Positions 17,305 through 25,789 are shown, counted from the first letter of the stretch. The stretch is 41,543 nucleotides of DNA from an uncultured Phycisphaerales bacterium (GCA_903929885.1 CAIYWI010000019.1:1-41543); one strand, 5' to 3'. Translations and numbers: made by a program. Notes: generated by a model not told the origin, from the letters alone.

Positions 17305-18422
17305 CGACGTTGCTGGTGCTGCTGATCGTGGGCGTGTGCTTCGCGTCGATGACGCTGATCATGACGCTGATCAACCTGTCGCTCTGGCCGCGGCCCGAGC
17401 CGGGTGCGGCGTCGGAGGAGCTGGTGTCGGTGTGCGTGCCGGCTCGCAACGAGGAACGCAACATCCGCGAGGTCGTCGAGTCGCTCCTGGCGCAGGATCA
17501 TCGCGCCGTCGAGGTGCTGGTGTACGACGATCAGAGCACGGACGCCACGGGGCGGATCGTGGCGGAACTGGCGGCGCGCGATGCGAGGGTGCGGGTGGTG
17601 GCGTCGATGCAGCTGCCCGCGGGATGGAACGGCAAGCAGCACGCGTGCTGGAGGATGAGCAAGGAGGCGAGGGGCGCGTGGCTGCTCTTCACCGACGCCG
17701 ACGTGCGGTTCGCGCCCGACTGCGTGTCGCGGACGCTGGCCACGGCCAAGGCGATGGATGTGCCGCTGCTGAGCGGCTTTCCCAGGCAAGTCGTCGAGAC
17801 GCTCGCCGAGCGGCTGACGGTGCCGATGATCTTCTTCATCCTGCTGGGGTACCTGCCCTTCGCGCGGATGCGGACGCGGCTCGATCCCTCCGCGTCGGCC
17901 GGGTGCGGGCAGTTCCTCTTCGTGCGACGCGATGCCTACGACGCGAGCGGCGGGCACGAGGGGTTCAAGGCCTCGATGCACGACGGCATCCGATTGCCTC
18001 GCGCGGTGCGGAAGGCGGGGTTCCGGTCGGATCTCTTCGATTGCACCGATCTGTGCGAATGTCGGATGTACTTCGGGTGGGGCTCGGCGTGGCGCGGGTT
18101 CGCGAAGAACGCGTACGAGGGGCTCGGCAACCCGTTCCTGCTGGCGTTCGTGACCGTGGTGCATGCGTTGACGGCGGTGCTGCCGCTGGGCGTGCTGGCG
18201 GCGTGGGGAAGCGTGCCCTGGCCGATGCCGCTGTTGGCTGGGTTGTGCCTGGCGATGGCGGCGGTGCAGCGTGTGGCGATTCATCGGCGCGTGAGGCTGC
18301 CGGTGTGGGTGGTGGCGCTGCATCCGGTGGCCATCGTGGTGATGACCGCGATCCAGTGGCACAGTTTCGTGCTGCACGTGACGGGGCGGAGGACGTGGCG
18401 GGGGCGGGTGAGCGGGGGTTGA
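17301..18422 (+). CDS. Family 2 membrane glycosyltransferase (CrtQ/HpnB-like)
   Basis: A 373-aa GT-A glycosyltransferase. An N-terminal membrane helix (residues ~4-27) is followed by SVCVPARNEERNI, VYDDQSTDATG, the NGKQHACW block and FTDADVRF, the last giving the metal-binding DxD-type site. The C-terminus has two or three membrane helices (around 270-300 and 320-345). NGK.HACW and the ADV placement match CrtQ/HpnB-type enzymes, which act on carotenoid or hopanoid lipids, better than soluble family 2 enzymes. The GTG start at 17301 overlaps the acyltransferase stop by 4 nt, with GGAGG upstream. The pairing of glycosyltransferase and acyltransferase recalls CrtQ/CrtO-type sugar-then-acyl decoration, but the acceptor is not known here. 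Confidence 0.85.
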   Translation: MTTLLVLLIVGVCFASMTLIMTLINLSLWPRPEPGAASEELVSVCVPARNEERNIREVVESLLAQDHRAVEVLVYDDQSTDATGRIVAELAARDARVRVVASMQLPAGWNGKQHACWRMSKEARGAWLLFTDADVRFAPDCVSRTLATAKAMDVPLLSGFPRQVVETLAERLTVPMIFFILLGYLPFARMRTRLDPSASAGCGQFLFVRRDAYDASGGHEGFKASMHDGIRLPRAVRKAGFRSDLFDCTDLCECRMYFGWGSAWRGFAKNAYEGLGNPFLLAFVTVVHALTAVLPLGVLAAWGSVPWPMPLLAGLCLAMAAVQRVAIHRRVRLPVWVVALHPVAIVVMTAIQWHSFVLHVTGRRTWRGRVSGG

Positions 18423-18441
18423 TTTGCGCGGATCGGGGCCT

Positions 18442-18635
18442 TTCCACGGGTTTCCCTCACCCGCTGCGCGGGTTCGGTCACCCGCGGCAACATTCGTCCG
18501 TCCTCCGGGCGGCGTGCGTGGTGGTGGGGTCGATGGGTTTCGCGCGGATTGGCGTGGGCTTGGCCTGATCGCCCGCTGTGGGGCGAACCAGGTGTAGCCG
18601 TGGTGCGCCGCCCGGCTTTGCGGGCGAGCCCACGG
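18442..18635 (+). repeat. Full copy of a dispersed structured intergenic repeat (copy 3)
   Basis: A second near-full copy of the element at 12097-12287, in the same orientation and again just after a gene (20 nt past the glycosyltransferase stop). Differences between copies often keep pairing, for example CCCGC.GCGCGGG here against CCCGCG.TGCGGG there, and CGCCCGGC.TTGCGGGCG here against TGTCCGGC.TTTCGGGCG. It fills most of the 254-bp gap before convergent feoB. No gene is visible in the gap. Confidence 0.85.
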
Positions 18636-18676
18636 AGGGCTGAACGATGCGCGGATGTGCTGTCGGCGGAGCGCGA

Positions 18677-20722
18677 TCAGGGGGCGAGCAGGGCGTGGGT
18701 GATGGCTGCCGCGCCGTAGGCCAGGGCGCTCATCCAGACGAACTGGAGGAGGGCCCACTTGGCGTGGCCGGTTTCGCGTGCGGTGACGGCGAGGGTGGGG
18801 AGGCACTGCATGGCCAGCACGAAGAAGACGAGCGTGGCCCAGGCGGTTTCGCGGGGGAAGAGGGGGCCGCCGTCGTCGCGTCTGGCGGAGGCGAGTTGCT
18901 GGATGACGCCTTCGTCCTCGGCGTCTTCGTGACCGGTGACCATGACCGAGAGGGTCGAGACGAAGACCTCGCGGGCGGCGAAGCTGGTCATGACGCCCAC
19001 GGAGATGCGCCAGTCGAAGCCCAGGGGCTCGAAGAGGGGTTGCACGGCGCGGCCGGCCATGCCGATGTAGGAGTGGGCCTTGGCGTGGGATTGTGCCGCG
19101 GCTTCGGCCTCGAAGGTGAGGCGCTCCGCCTCGGCCGCGTCGGTGGCGGCGGCGGCCTGTGCGCGGAGTTCGGCGGCCTTGGCGGGTTCGTCGACGCGGG
19201 GGAAGGCGCTGAGCCACCAGAGCAGGATGCAGATGGCGAGGATGTTGGTGCCGGCCTTGACGAGGAAGACGCGGGCGCGGTCGAGCGAACTGGTGACGGC
19301 GTTGACGAGACTGGGCGTCTTGTAGGTGGGCAGCTCGAGGGCCATGGGGCGGCGTGCGCCGCGGAGGATGGTGCGTCGCGCGATCATCGCGCTCAGCACG
19401 CCCGCACCGGCGCCGAGCGTGTAGCAGCCGATGAAGGCCAGCGCCGCGTGCAGAGGCTCGCCCGGGAAGAGGATGCTGGTGAGCAGCACGTAGACGGGCA
19501 GGCGTGCCGAGCAGGTCATGAAGGGGGCCGCGAGGATGGTGGCCAGTCGCTCGCGGGCGTCGGGGATGGCGCGGCAGGCCATGATGCCCGGCAGGGCGCA
19601 GGCGTGGCAACTCAAGAGCGGCACGAAACTGTGGCCGGGGAGGCCGAAGGGGCGGAGGAGGCGGTCCATCACGAAGGCGGCCCGCGCGAGGTAGCCGGTG
19701 TCTTCCAGCAATGAGATCAGGAAGAAGAGCAGCATGATCTGCGGGAGGAAGACGACGGTGGCGGCGATGCCGCCGAGCACGGCGTCGCACACGAAGTCGC
19801 TGAGCAGGCCGGCGGGCAGTGCGGCGCGTGCCAGCCCGATGACGCCTTCGCCCAAGGCGGCTTGGAGCCAGGCGGGTTGCCATGGGGCGGTCCACGCGTC
19901 GTTGCCGCCGAAGAGGCCGTCGAGCAGTTCCATCGGCACCTGGGCCAGACTGAAGATGGCGAAGAACAGGACGGCCATCACCGCGAGGAAGACGGCGAGG
20001 CCCGCGACGGGATGGGTGACGAGGCGATCGATGCGATCGGAGAGGCGGTCTCGCACATCGGCGGGTTCGGCGCGATCGAAGAGGCGTTGGCAGACGGTGT
20101 CGGCCCAGCGTTCGAGGCCTTCCTGGGTGCCGGGGGGCGTGTGGTTGGGGACCACGGCCGAGCCCAGGGCGACGCGGAGCGATTCGACGCCCTCGCCGCT
20201 GCGGGCGTTGCAGGGCACGACGCGACAGCCCAGCAGTTGCTCCAGGACGAGGGGTTCGATGATGAGGCCGCGGCGGCGGGCCACATCCATCATGTTGAGC
20301 GCGACGACGGTGGGGAGGCGGCGGCGGAGGGCTTCGCCCACGAGCAGGAGGGTGCGGGGAAGGTTGGAGGCGTCGATGACGACGCACACGGCGTCGGGTG
20401 CGGCGACGGGACCGCCGGGGATGGCGAGGGTGCCGGCGAGGACGCGGCGGCAGACTTCCGCCTCGCTCATGTCGAGTTCGAGGGAATAGATGCCGGGGAG
20501 GTCGATGAGTTCGATGGCGCGGGGGTGGTCGGCGTCTCGACGGGCGACGGTGCCTACGCGGGCTTCCTGGGTGGTGCCCGGGAAGTTGCTGGTCTTGTGG
20601 CGCAAGCCGCAGAGCCGGTTGAAGAGGGTGGTCTTGCCGGTGTTGGGGTTGCCGACGAGGGCGACGCGGGTGACGGGGTGGTCGCCTTGGCGAGCGGTGG
20701 AGATCTGGATCGGGGTCGCCAT
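18677..20722 (-). CDS. feoB: Ferrous iron transporter FeoB
   Basis: FeoB imports Fe(II) across the inner membrane and carries a cytosolic G domain. In this 681-aa protein the G motifs are GNPNTGKTT near residue 24, a PGTT switch, DLPG, and NMMD. The membrane part shows the two inverted Gate regions with conserved cysteines (PLLSCHACALPG and FMTCSARLPVY), characteristic of FeoB. An Ala/Glu-rich cytosolic loop lies between Gate 1 and Gate 2 near residues 500-540. The ATG at 20722 is used; a TTG one codon earlier is in frame. The gene starts 9 nt after the feoA stop. FeoC is not present. Confidence 0.97.
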   Translation of the reverse strand: MATPIQISTARQGDHPVTRVALVGNPNTGKTTLFNRLCGLRHKTSNFPGTTQEARVGTVARRDADHPRAIELIDLPGIYSLELDMSEAEVCRRVLAGTLAIPGGPVAAPDAVCVVIDASNLPRTLLLVGEALRRRLPTVVALNMMDVARRRGLIIEPLVLEQLLGCRVVPCNARSGEGVESLRVALGSAVVPNHTPPGTQEGLERWADTVCQRLFDRAEPADVRDRLSDRIDRLVTHPVAGLAVFLAVMAVLFFAIFSLAQVPMELLDGLFGGNDAWTAPWQPAWLQAALGEGVIGLARAALPAGLLSDFVCDAVLGGIAATVVFLPQIMLLFFLISLLEDTGYLARAAFVMDRLLRPFGLPGHSFVPLLSCHACALPGIMACRAIPDARERLATILAAPFMTCSARLPVYVLLTSILFPGEPLHAALAFIGCYTLGAGAGVLSAMIARRTILRGARRPMALELPTYKTPSLVNAVTSSLDRARVFLVKAGTNILAICILLWWLSAFPRVDEPAKAAELRAQAAAATDAAEAERLTFEAEAAAQSHAKAHSYIGMAGRAVQPLFEPLGFDWRISVGVMTSFAAREVFVSTLSVMVTGHEDAEDEGVIQQLASARRDDGGPLFPRETAWATLVFFVLAMQCLPTLAVTARETGHAKWALLQFVWMSALAYGAAAITHALLAP

Positions 20723-20731
20723 CAACGGGGC

Positions 20732-21076
20732 TCAGGCGGGGTGGGCCGAGAGGCGGACGGTGACGCGATCGGCCAGGTCGCGGGAGAGGCCGATGCGACA
20801 GCCGCAGGACCCGGTGGCGGGGTTGACGCCGACGACCTCGACGATGCAGGGCTCGCCGGCGCGGATCATGCGGATGCGGGCGCACGGCCGCATGCCCATG
20901 GCGCGGAGCATGGCGGCATCACGTGGGTCGAGGCAGGTCTCGCAGACGTGGGCCAAGGCATTCACCGGGAGGCCGGAGAGGGCCATGGGGGGGGTTTCAG
21001 GCAGGGGGCACAGGGCCGGGTCACCCGCGCACGAGACGCGGTTGGCGGCGGGGGCATGTTCCTGCGAGGTCTCCAC
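20732..21076 (-). CDS. feoA: FeoA-like SH3-domain protein with N-terminal extension
   Basis: FeoA is a small SH3-fold protein that supports FeoB. The core from about residue 45 has the family pattern MLRAMGMRPCARIRMIRAGEPCIVEVVG...CGCRIGLSRDLADRVTV. Core FeoA is ~75 aa; this product is 114 aa from the GTG at 21076. The extra ~40 N-terminal residues hold three cysteines in NRVSCAGDPALCPLPE and AHVCETC, a CxxC-like set that could bind metal. A start at ATG 20986 would remove part of this. The GTG is supported by TATCAT (21087-21082) only 5 nt upstream, with the Fur-box-like palindrome directly behind it. There is no Shine-Dalgarno. Confidence 0.85.
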   Translation of the reverse strand: METSQEHAPAANRVSCAGDPALCPLPETPPMALSGLPVNALAHVCETCLDPRDAAMLRAMGMRPCARIRMIRAGEPCIVEVVGVNPATGSCGCRIGLSRDLADRVTVRLSAHPA

Positions 21077-21081
21077 GGGTG

Positions 21082-21120
21082 ATGATAGGCCTTCGCACCT
21101 TGTTGAGACTCAGTTTCAAC
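21082..21120 (-). promoter_or_regulatory. feoAB promoter with Fur-box-like operator
   Basis: The minus-strand -10 is TATCAT (21087-21082), five of six consensus bases, 5 nt before the feoA GTG. A 19-bp near-perfect palindrome at 21102-21120, GTTGAGACTCAGTTTCAAC, covers the expected -35. Its inner 17 bases match the common Fur-box form TTGAGAATCATTCTCAA at 14 positions. Iron-bound Fur occupying it would block the promoter. No fur gene is in the window. Confidence 0.7.
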
Positions 21121-21184
21121 GAGATGGAGCATGCGGAGGGAGGATTCCTACGCTTGGCGGTTCGGTCATCAGCAAGGAGTCACC

Positions 21185-23179
21185 ATGAAGCGTTGCATCG
21201 CGTCGCTGTCGGTTCTCTCGATCATGTTGGGCGCGGGCTGCGCTGGGACCACGTCGTCGCACGGCGGGTCGGCGGCTCCCGTCGCGACCACTGCCGGCGC
21301 TTCGGCGTTGGCGGAGACGGGCCCCGGCATCGAGCGGTTCGTGCGGATCCGCACGCCGGGCTCGCCGTCGATGGCGCCCGACGGCACGATGTACGTGCGG
21401 GACTTGCCCGAGGGCGTCTTTCAGCTGTACCGGGTGAAGGGCGATTCGGTGAAGGCGGACTTCAAGGGCGAGAAGCTGACGAACTACAAGGACGGCCTCG
21501 CCGGTTTCTCGATGTGGGACGACGGCTCGAAGATCTTGCTGCTGCACGCGTTCGGGGGCAACGAGAACACGCAGGTGTCGCTGCTCGACACGGCGAGCGG
21601 GACGATCACGGAGGTGCTGGCCAATCCGAAGGTGCAGCATGCGGTGAATCACTGGCTGGATGACGGCAGCGGGTTCGTGTACACGGCGAACGACGAGAGC
21701 CCGAACGACTTCTACATCTACCGCCACGACTTCGGGACTGACGGGAAGGGGAAGAAGACCAAGCTCCTGGGCAAGGAGGGATCGTGGTCGCTGGCGGACA
21801 TGACCAAGGACGGCACGCGGGCGATCGTGAGCCAGTACCGGTCGGCGTCGGACTCGACGATGCAGGAGTTGACGACGGCGGGGAGCATCCTGAAGGACCT
21901 GACGGTGTTGCCGTCGGGGGGCGGGACGGTGTCGGTGGAGGCGGTTGGGTACATGCCCGACGAGCAGTCGGTGGTGTACGTGAGCGACATCGAGGGCGGG
22001 CTCAAGAAGGTGTTCGTGCGAGACCTCAAGACGGGGGCGGTGAGCAAGCCGCTGCCCGCGCTCGACGGCGTGCACGTGGACGGCGCGTCGATCAACCGCG
22101 AGCGGACGCTGATGGCGGTGGTGACCAACGAGGACGGGTATGGCGTGCCTCATCTGTTCCGGTTGCCCTCGTTCGAGCCGGTGAAGCTGCCCGCGATCGA
22201 GCGGGGCGTGGTGTCGCTCAGTTCGCTGAGGGGCAACAAGGTGCAGTGGACGTTGAGCAACGCGAGGACGCCGGGCCTGACGTACGGCTGGACGGCGCCC
22301 GAGGCGGGTCAGGCGGGCGGGGCGGTGAAGCAGCTGACCTTCGCGGACACGCAGGGCATCGATCTCGCCGCGTTCCCGCTGCCGGAGTTGATCCGCTACA
22401 AGGCGGTCGACGGCCTGTCGGTTCCGGCGTTCCTCTACACGCCGGCGGGGTACAAGAAGGGCACGCCGATTCCGTTCGTCGTGAACTACCACGGCGGGCC
22501 CGAGGGGCAGTTCCGTCCGGTCTTCGATCGCACGGTGCAGTACCTCTTGAGCGAGGGCTTCGGGGTGCTGCAGCCCAACGTTCGCGGGAGCGACGGGTAC
22601 GGGCGCGAGTTCCTGATGATGGACGACTACAAGAAGCGCTGGGACAGCGTGCGCGACGGCGTGGACGCGGCGGCGTGGCTGGTGGCCAACGGGTACGCCG
22701 TGCCGGGCCGCATCGCGACCTACGGGGGTTCGTACGGCGGGTTCATGAGCGTGGCCTGCATCGTCGAGGATCAGCAGCGGGTGGACGCCGGGACGCAGCA
22801 GTCGCGGCTCTTCGGCGCGGGGATCAACGTGGTGGGCATCGTGAACGTCAAGACGTTCCTGGAGCAGACCAGCGGGTATCGTCGCAAGCTTCGCGAGGTG
22901 GAGTACGGGCCCCTCTCCGACCCCGAGTTCCTGCACAGCATCTCGTCGATCCACAAGATCGACAAGATCAACGTGCCCATGATGATCGCGCACGGCCTGA
23001 ACGACCCGCGGGTGCCGGTGGGCGAGGCGATGCAGTTGGCGGTGGGGCTGATGAAGCGGGGCATGGATCCCGTGCAGTTCTACTGCCACGACGAGGGGCA
23101 CGGCTTCCAGAAGTTGGACAACCGGCTGCTCTTCTCGCGGAAGATGAGCCAGTTCCTCAAGTCCACGATCGCGAAGTGA
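21185..23179 (+). CDS. S9-family (prolyl oligopeptidase-like) lipoprotein peptidase
   Basis: A 664-aa secreted serine peptidase. The signal peptide MKRCIASLSVLSIMLGAGC ends in a lipobox-like LGAGC, so it is probably an anchored lipoprotein. Residues ~60-380 form a beta-propeller with WD40-like strands (DDGSKILLLHAFGG, DDGSGFVYTANDE, DEQSVVYVSDIEGG). The C-terminal alpha/beta hydrolase domain has the S9 triad Ser516 (YGGSYGGF), Asp607 (HGLNDPRVP) and His639 (DEGHGF), plus the NYHGGPEGQ oxyanion region. It would cleave short peptides outside the cytoplasm. The start ATG 21185 has a strong AAGGAG. It is divergent from feoAB; whether the Fur-like site also controls it is unclear. Confidence 0.93.
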   Translation: MKRCIASLSVLSIMLGAGCAGTTSSHGGSAAPVATTAGASALAETGPGIERFVRIRTPGSPSMAPDGTMYVRDLPEGVFQLYRVKGDSVKADFKGEKLTNYKDGLAGFSMWDDGSKILLLHAFGGNENTQVSLLDTASGTITEVLANPKVQHAVNHWLDDGSGFVYTANDESPNDFYIYRHDFGTDGKGKKTKLLGKEGSWSLADMTKDGTRAIVSQYRSASDSTMQELTTAGSILKDLTVLPSGGGTVSVEAVGYMPDEQSVVYVSDIEGGLKKVFVRDLKTGAVSKPLPALDGVHVDGASINRERTLMAVVTNEDGYGVPHLFRLPSFEPVKLPAIERGVVSLSSLRGNKVQWTLSNARTPGLTYGWTAPEAGQAGGAVKQLTFADTQGIDLAAFPLPELIRYKAVDGLSVPAFLYTPAGYKKGTPIPFVVNYHGGPEGQFRPVFDRTVQYLLSEGFGVLQPNVRGSDGYGREFLMMDDYKKRWDSVRDGVDAAAWLVANGYAVPGRIATYGGSYGGFMSVACIVEDQQRVDAGTQQSRLFGAGINVVGIVNVKTFLEQTSGYRRKLREVEYGPLSDPEFLHSISSIHKIDKINVPMMIAHGLNDPRVPVGEAMQLAVGLMKRGMDPVQFYCHDEGHGFQKLDNRLLFSRKMSQFLKSTIAK

Positions 23180-23338
23180 GTGCGTGGTCGTCGGTCCCTC
23201 GCGGGGCCGCGCGAGCATCGGCGTCGTGTCCGCGAGCTTGCCTTGCCCGCTTCGCGGGCCCTGCGGGCCCGGGGTGCGTGCGTTGAAGGCGATCCCGGCA
23301 CGCCTCGTGCGCCATCGGTGTGGCGTGTACGATCGCGC
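23180..23338 (+). promoter_or_regulatory. Intergenic hairpin and -10 element of surE
   Basis: The 159-bp gap holds a GCCCGC-TTC-GCGGGC stem with a cUUCGg-type loop at 23245-23259, followed by more GC-rich pairing and no T-run. TACGAT at 23328-23333 ends 5 nt before the surE ATG, so a transcript would start about at the initiation codon. No TTG-type -35 is present. Confidence 0.45.
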
Positions 23339-24199
23339 ATGCGGATTCTGCTCACCAACGACGACGGCATCAGGGCTCCGGGCATCATCGCGATGCACGA
23401 CGCGTTGATCGACCGTCACGGCATTTTCGGAGGCATGCTCGAGGACCGCACGGCCGGCGCGGTGACGCGTTCGCCCCGGAACGTGGTGTGCACGGTGGCG
23501 CCGGCGACGGTGCAATCGGCGACGAGCCACGGCGTGACGTTCCACACGCCGCTGATCGTGCGCGACGAGCAGGTGAACGACCGGATGGAGGGGGTGAGCG
23601 TCGAGGGCAGGCCCGCCGACTGCGTGAAGGTGGCGTTGGCGGGGATCTGGCCGGAGCGTTTCGGGGAGGGGGCGTTGCCGGACCTGTGCATCTCGGGGAT
23701 GAACGCGGGGGCCAACTGCGGCATCAACGTGATTTATTCGGGGACGGTGGCGGCGGCGATCGAGGCCGCGTTCCTGGGGGTGCCGTCGATTGCGGTGAGC
23801 ATGACGCTTGGGCGGGGCAGGCCCCGGTTCGACATCGGGGCGACGTGGGCACGGCGGACCATCGAGCGGCTGCTGCGGCAGGGGCTTCCCAAGCCGCACG
23901 AGTGTTTGTCGATCAACATTCCGGTGATCGAGGATGCGTCGTTGACGTTGGAGTCGCCGATGCCGCGGATCGAGGTGTGCCCGATGAACGCGCACGGGCT
24001 GGTGGATCGGTACGAGAAGCGGGTGAGTCCGACGGGGGGGACGTACTACTGGTCGGCGGGGTACGGGTTGGAGTTCCGGGACACGGACCACGGCAGCGAC
24101 GTGCACCACCTGCTCGGGGGGCGAATCACGGTGACGCCGCTCATGTACGACCTGACGCGGCACGATGTCATCGAGCGGTGGAAGTCGGCGGTTGGCTGA
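23339..24199 (+). CDS. surE: 5'/3'-nucleotidase SurE
   Basis: SurE is a metal-dependent nucleotidase that dephosphorylates nucleoside monophosphates. The 286-aa product begins with the defining MRILLTNDDGIRAPGI, whose paired Asp residues bind the metal. It continues with VEGRPADCVKVAL, PDLCISGMNAGANCG (Ser and Asn metal-site residues) and YSGTVAAAIEAAFLGVPSIAVS. It is ~30 residues longer than typical SurE (250-260 aa), mostly in the segment near 25-45 (DRHGIFGGMLEDRTAG) and the C-terminus. The start is ATG 23339. No Shine-Dalgarno precedes it, but a -10-like TACGAT does. It is followed after 22 nt by nnrE. Confidence 0.95.
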   Translation: MRILLTNDDGIRAPGIIAMHDALIDRHGIFGGMLEDRTAGAVTRSPRNVVCTVAPATVQSATSHGVTFHTPLIVRDEQVNDRMEGVSVEGRPADCVKVALAGIWPERFGEGALPDLCISGMNAGANCGINVIYSGTVAAAIEAAFLGVPSIAVSMTLGRGRPRFDIGATWARRTIERLLRQGLPKPHECLSINIPVIEDASLTLESPMPRIEVCPMNAHGLVDRYEKRVSPTGGTYYWSAGYGLEFRDTDHGSDVHHLLGGRITVTPLMYDLTRHDVIERWKSAVG

Positions 24200-24221
24200 C
24201 CCTTGAGCCCGGGAGGCGTCG

Positions 24222-25007
24222 ATGGCGGGTGAAGGACAGGTGCGCGTCTTTTCCTCCCGCGACCTGAGGGAGATGGACCGGCTCGCGGCGAGCGAGTTCG
24301 GCATGCCCACGCTGCTGCTGATGGAGCACGCGGCGATGGCGGTGGCTCGCATCGTGAAGGAAGGATGCGACTCGCTCAAGAGCCAGCGGATTCTCTTCGT
24401 CTGCGGACCGGGAAACAACGGCGGGGACGGGTACGCGGCGGCGCGACTGCTGCTCGATCAGGGGGTTCGTGCGCACGTCGTGATGGCGGGGGGCGAGCCG
24501 CGTGAGGGGACGGATGCGTGGACGAACCTGCAGATGGCCAGGTCGTTCGGCGTTCCGGTGCACGGGATGTCGGATCGGCACGTGAAGGAGCTCTTCGAGC
24601 AGGCGGACCTCGTGGTGGATTGCGTGTTCGGGACGGGGTTGTCGCGCGGGCCCGAGGGAGAGCCGTTGGCGGCCATCGAGCGGATGAACGCGGCGCGAGA
24701 TCGCGGGGCGTTCGTCTTCGCGGTGGACGTCCCGTCGGGGATGGACGCGGACTTGGGGCTGCCCTTGGGCGCGTGCGTGCGTGCGAACGTGACGATCTCG
24801 CTGACGGGATCGAAGGTGGGGTATGTGAGCGAGGCGGCGTCGAGCGCGTACACGGGGTGGGTGTTGGCGACGCCCATCGGGATGCCGGCGGCGTTGATGG
24901 CCCGGTATGGGCAGGTGGTAACGCTGCCGGCGGGGCCCAAGGCGGCGACGAAGCGACGTGCCGCGGTCATCAAGAAGAAGGCGACGGCGCGACGACCGCG
25001 CAAGTGA
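24222..25007 (+). CDS. nnrE: NAD(P)H-hydrate epimerase (YjeF N-domain protein)
   Basis: NnrE epimerises the damaged cofactor R-NAD(P)HX to the S form so that a dehydratase can repair it. The 261-aa product is a stand-alone YjeF_N domain: FSSRDLREMDRLAASEFGMPTLLLMEHAA at the N-terminus, ILFVCGPGNNGGDGYAAARLL for the Rossmann-like binding loop, DCVFGTGLSRGP, and the conserved DVPSGMDADLG. The C-terminal ADP-dependent dehydratase domain present in E. coli Nnr is missing, so a separate NnrD must lie elsewhere if repair is complete. The last ~20 residues are very basic (KRRAAVIKKKATARRPRK). ATG 24222 has GGGAGG upstream. Probably co-transcribed with surE. Confidence 0.93.
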   Translation: MAGEGQVRVFSSRDLREMDRLAASEFGMPTLLLMEHAAMAVARIVKEGCDSLKSQRILFVCGPGNNGGDGYAAARLLLDQGVRAHVVMAGGEPREGTDAWTNLQMARSFGVPVHGMSDRHVKELFEQADLVVDCVFGTGLSRGPEGEPLAAIERMNAARDRGAFVFAVDVPSGMDADLGLPLGACVRANVTISLTGSKVGYVSEAASSAYTGWVLATPIGMPAALMARYGQVVTLPAGPKAATKRRAAVIKKKATARRPRK

Positions 25008-25215
25008 GTGGGATGCATCCGGAATCAGCCGTCGTGACCCCGCTCGAAAAAATCGCTGGGAGTGATGTCCGCTTGCGGGCAACGGCTCCGTTTTCATGGC
25101 GAGGCGACTTGCACGCGCGGATCGTTCTTGTTGGCGTTGGGCCGGTGGAGCGATGCACCGATCCGCACGAGCGTTGTCGGGGGTGCGAAGGCGATGAATG
25201 GTCGCGGCTTTTTGG

Positions 25216-25246
25216 ACCGCGTTCGGCGCGATGCGCCGAACGCGGT
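25216..25246. repeat. Long perfect inverted repeat in the nnrE-rrf2 gap
   Basis: ACCGCGTTCGGCGC and GCGCCGAACGCGGT form a perfect 14-bp stem with a 3-nt loop (GAT). It lies between convergent nnrE and the Rrf2 gene in a 299-bp gap (25008-25306) with no supportable gene. The plus-strand T-run (TTTTT at 25209-25213) lies before the stem, not after it, so it does not form an intrinsic terminator in either direction. Confidence 0.7.
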
Positions 25247-25306
25247 TCGTTGCGCGCGTGAGTCGCTTCGTGGGTGAGGGGGGATGCGGATCGGAAGCGA
25301 AGCAAG

Positions 25307-25735
25307 TCAGGAGGACTTGCCGCAGAGCGGACGAACCTTGCAGGAGGTGTCGTCGACGAGACCTTGGAGGGTGGTGGCCTCGAAGATGCGGATGGCCTGA
25401 CGCGTGGCGGCGTCGATGACCTTGTGGAGCGAGCAGAGTTGATCGCGGCTGGTGGTGGGGAGCGGGCAGTGGTCGATGGGCTCGAAGTCGCCGATGGCGC
25501 GGATGATGTCGATGAGGGTGATGGCGGAGGCGTTCTTGGCGAGCTTGTAGCCGCCACCGACGCCGCGACGTCCCTTGAGGAGCCCCTGCGAGGTCAACTG
25601 CTGAAGGACCTTGGCGAGGTAGTTGGCTGGGATGTGCGCTCGCTGGGCCACTGCGACCGTGGAAACGAGTTGGTCGGGGTGGGTGGCGAGAACAGCCATC
25701 GCCCTGAGGGCGTATTCGGTGGTTTGTGAGAGCAT
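25307..25735 (-). CDS. Rrf2-family transcriptional regulator
   Basis: A 142-aa winged-helix regulator. The N-terminus MLSQTTEYALRAMAVLATHP and the HTH IPANYLAKVLQQLTSQGLLKGRRGVGGGYKLAK are diagnostic for Rrf2 (IscR/NsrR/RsrR class). Cysteines at 90, 101, 132 and 138 lie in and after the dimerisation helix. Classic Fe-S members use C-x(5-7)-C-x(5)-C, and this spacing (10 residues between the first two, then 30) does not match, so the ligand set or sensing mode is uncertain. The start is ATG 25735 with GGAA upstream. It lies downstream of the P1B metal ATPase on the same strand, but a terminator-like hairpin and its own promoter region separate them. Confidence 0.93.
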   Translation of the reverse strand: MLSQTTEYALRAMAVLATHPDQLVSTVAVAQRAHIPANYLAKVLQQLTSQGLLKGRRGVGGGYKLAKNASAITLIDIIRAIGDFEPIDHCPLPTTSRDQLCSLHKVIDAATRQAIRIFEATTLQGLVDDTSCKVRPLCGKSS

Positions 25736-25789
25736 CGCGTCAGATTCCGGCAGACACAAAGGAGAAGACGCCCGCCTCCGAACCGACAT

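Noticed and set aside
17229..20885. A 1218-residue minus-strand frame across the glycosyltransferase, repeat and feoB
   Set aside because: Arg/Pro/His-rich shadow sequence; feoB in its own frame and the plus-strand glycosyltransferase have clear motifs.
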